A stretch of DNA of 53,000 nucleotides, taken from NCBI GenBank assembly GCA_947167135.1, contig CAMVGV010000015.1, forward strand, positions 1 to 53,000, read 5' to 3'. Position 1 is the first letter of the stretch. Every line of letters begins with the position of its first letter. Source of the DNA: an uncultured Lachnospiraceae bacterium (lineage in GTDB: Bacteria > Bacillota > Clostridia > Lachnospirales > Lachnospiraceae). Below the pieces are notes generated by a model. The model saw nothing but the letters and a program-made list of their open reading frames with translations, was not told the DNA's origin and searched no databases. A program made the position numbers and the translations under genes. This document shows positions 52,107-53,000 of this stretch, piece by piece.

Positions 52107-53000
52107 TCAGCCGTGACGGGACTGAACGTCTTCAAGTGAAAGTGATCCTGCCTTTTTCTCAAGATCGGGAAGTGAAAGCTCGGACATTTCCTTCAGCTCT
52201 TCATCTGTGTAAGGAAGCTCATCAACAAAGTACTTTGCATAGTTATCATAGTCTTCCTTTGATGCTACGAAGAGGTAGGGGAACTTAACGTCCTCGAAGG
52301 AATCGGTTGCTACCTGGTAATTACCCTTTACTGCATTGTAAACAAGCATGAATGCGAACAGAGGGTCGCAGTAGTGTCCGCCGGACTCACCTGCCATTGA
52401 ACCATTCTCAAGTCTCTCGCCGAGGTCGGGAAGGAAGTCGGTTGATACGATAGCGATCTGGCCGGTCTTTCCTGCGCCTTCAACTGCTGCGATAGCTCCC
52501 TGAAGAGGATCTCCGCCGCCGCCTGCGGGGATAAGAGCATCGATATTAGGGTCGGCTGACATAAGAGCCTCTGCTGCCTGACGTCCGCCGTCTGAAGATG
52601 TTCCTGCGTACTGGGGCTCTGAAAGAACCGCCTGATCATCGGGATGAGCTGCGTTCCAGGCCTCAAGACCCTTCTTATAGCCTTCCCATCTTCCGAGGAA
52701 TGTAGCATCTCCCTGCTCCCATCCGATAAGGCCTATGTCTCTGCAGCCCTTCTCCTCGGTAAGTATTCTCATAAGCTCCTGTCCGTTTGCTACCTCATCC
52801 TCGTGAACCGCACCGATGAAGTAAGGGGACTCCTGAGCCATCTTGTAGATCTCAGGGCTGTTCTCTTCGGAGATTATCCTGAAGAACTGAGCAAGATAAA
52901 CCTTGTTGTCATTACAGGTCTGGATAGCCGATGCCATTTCGGAATCAGCTGAGTTACAGATGATGATACCCTGGCAGCCTGCTGCCGCGAGCTGCTCAAC
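52107..53000 (-). CDS. Sugar-binding protein of the arabinose-type ABC importer (N-terminus outside the window)
   Basis: The frame is open to the right edge at 53000, so 297 C-terminal residues are seen; the lipoprotein signal and first beta strand lie outside. The visible part is a Peripla_BP_4 fold: CQGIIICNSADSEMASAIQTC at the start, YFIGAVHEDEVANGQELMRIL, LIGWEQGDATFLGRWEGYKKG, and IDALIPAGGGGDPLQGAIAAVE. Its place before two CUT2 permeases, an ATPase, AraR and AraA makes L-arabinose the probable ligand. An internal ATG at 52937 is not the start. Confidence 0.9.
   Translation of the reverse strand, partial: VEQLAAAGCQGIIICNSADSEMASAIQTCNDNKVYLAQFFRIISEENSPEIYKMAQESPYFIGAVHEDEVANGQELMRILTEEKGCRDIGLIGWEQGDATFLGRWEGYKKGLEAWNAAHPDDQAVLSEPQYAGTSSDGGRQAAEALMSADPNIDALIPAGGGGDPLQGAIAAVEGAGKTGQIAIVSTDFLPDLGERLENGSMAGESGGHYCDPLFAFMLVYNAVKGNYQVATDSFEDVKFPYLFVASKEDYDNYAKYFVDELPYTDEELKEMSELSLPDLEKKAGSLSLEDVQSRHG

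Overview
The window looks like a chromosomal stretch of a Gram-positive Clostridia bacterium, most probably of the family Lachnospiraceae. The signs are strong AGGAGG-type ribosome binding sites, sigma-A-type promoters, a SAM-I riboswitch on metK, a group I ECF transporter with its own ATPases, and a dnaE-pfkA-trmH-argF-birA-dusB-greA order of a kind I associate with that family. Nearly all genes are on the minus strand. Only an aminotransferase (16827-18116) and an EamA transporter (20576-21499) are on the plus strand. No rRNA, tRNA, phage, insertion sequence or CRISPR array was recognised.

Layout. 1-9500 is housekeeping: greA, dusB, a small unknown gene, birA, argF, a SpoU methyltransferase, pfkA and dnaE, read right to left. 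9480-11500 holds metK behind a SAM-I riboswitch, then rubrerythrin. 11531-16680 is a tight five-gene operon behind a clear promoter: a cysteine hydrolase, the S, T and fused A-A' parts of an ECF importer, and a protein that fuses the NAD-precursor repressor NiaR (helix-turn-helix plus 3H domain) to a PfkB sugar kinase. This is the best candidate for an undescribed system: import and phosphorylation of an NAD-precursor-like compound, sensed by a repressor carried on the kinase itself. 16800-22250 holds the aminotransferase, an amino-acid-permease/GGDEF fusion, an EamA exporter and two small membrane proteins.

22285-30578 is one apparent operon: an SbcD-like phosphoesterase, an SbcC/YhaN-like ATPase, an S1-domain protein, a giant propeller-type hybrid histidine kinase and a response regulator. 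30709-40495 is protein quality control (tig-clpP-clpX, then lon-engB), with lon-engB followed by two COG0523 GTPases, one carrying a very long His/Asp tract, and a GT-C-like membrane protein. 40605-45281 has a DJ-1 protein, a CYTH protein, malQ, an lspA homologue and a second, divergent ClpX. 45538-53000 is an L-arabinose locus: araA, a GntR/LacI-type AraR, and a ribose-type ABC importer whose binding protein runs off the window.

A second theme is an unusual load of intergenic hairpin repeats built on the core ATCCTTCGCTTCGCTCAGGAT and on ATTCTTCGCTTCGCTCAGAAT. Copies differ by compensatory changes that keep the stems. They occur singly, as 37-bp and 98-bp tandems, and as composites with extra hairpins. 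They have touched neighbouring genes: one encodes the C-terminus of MalQ and one appears to supply the dnaE ribosome binding site.
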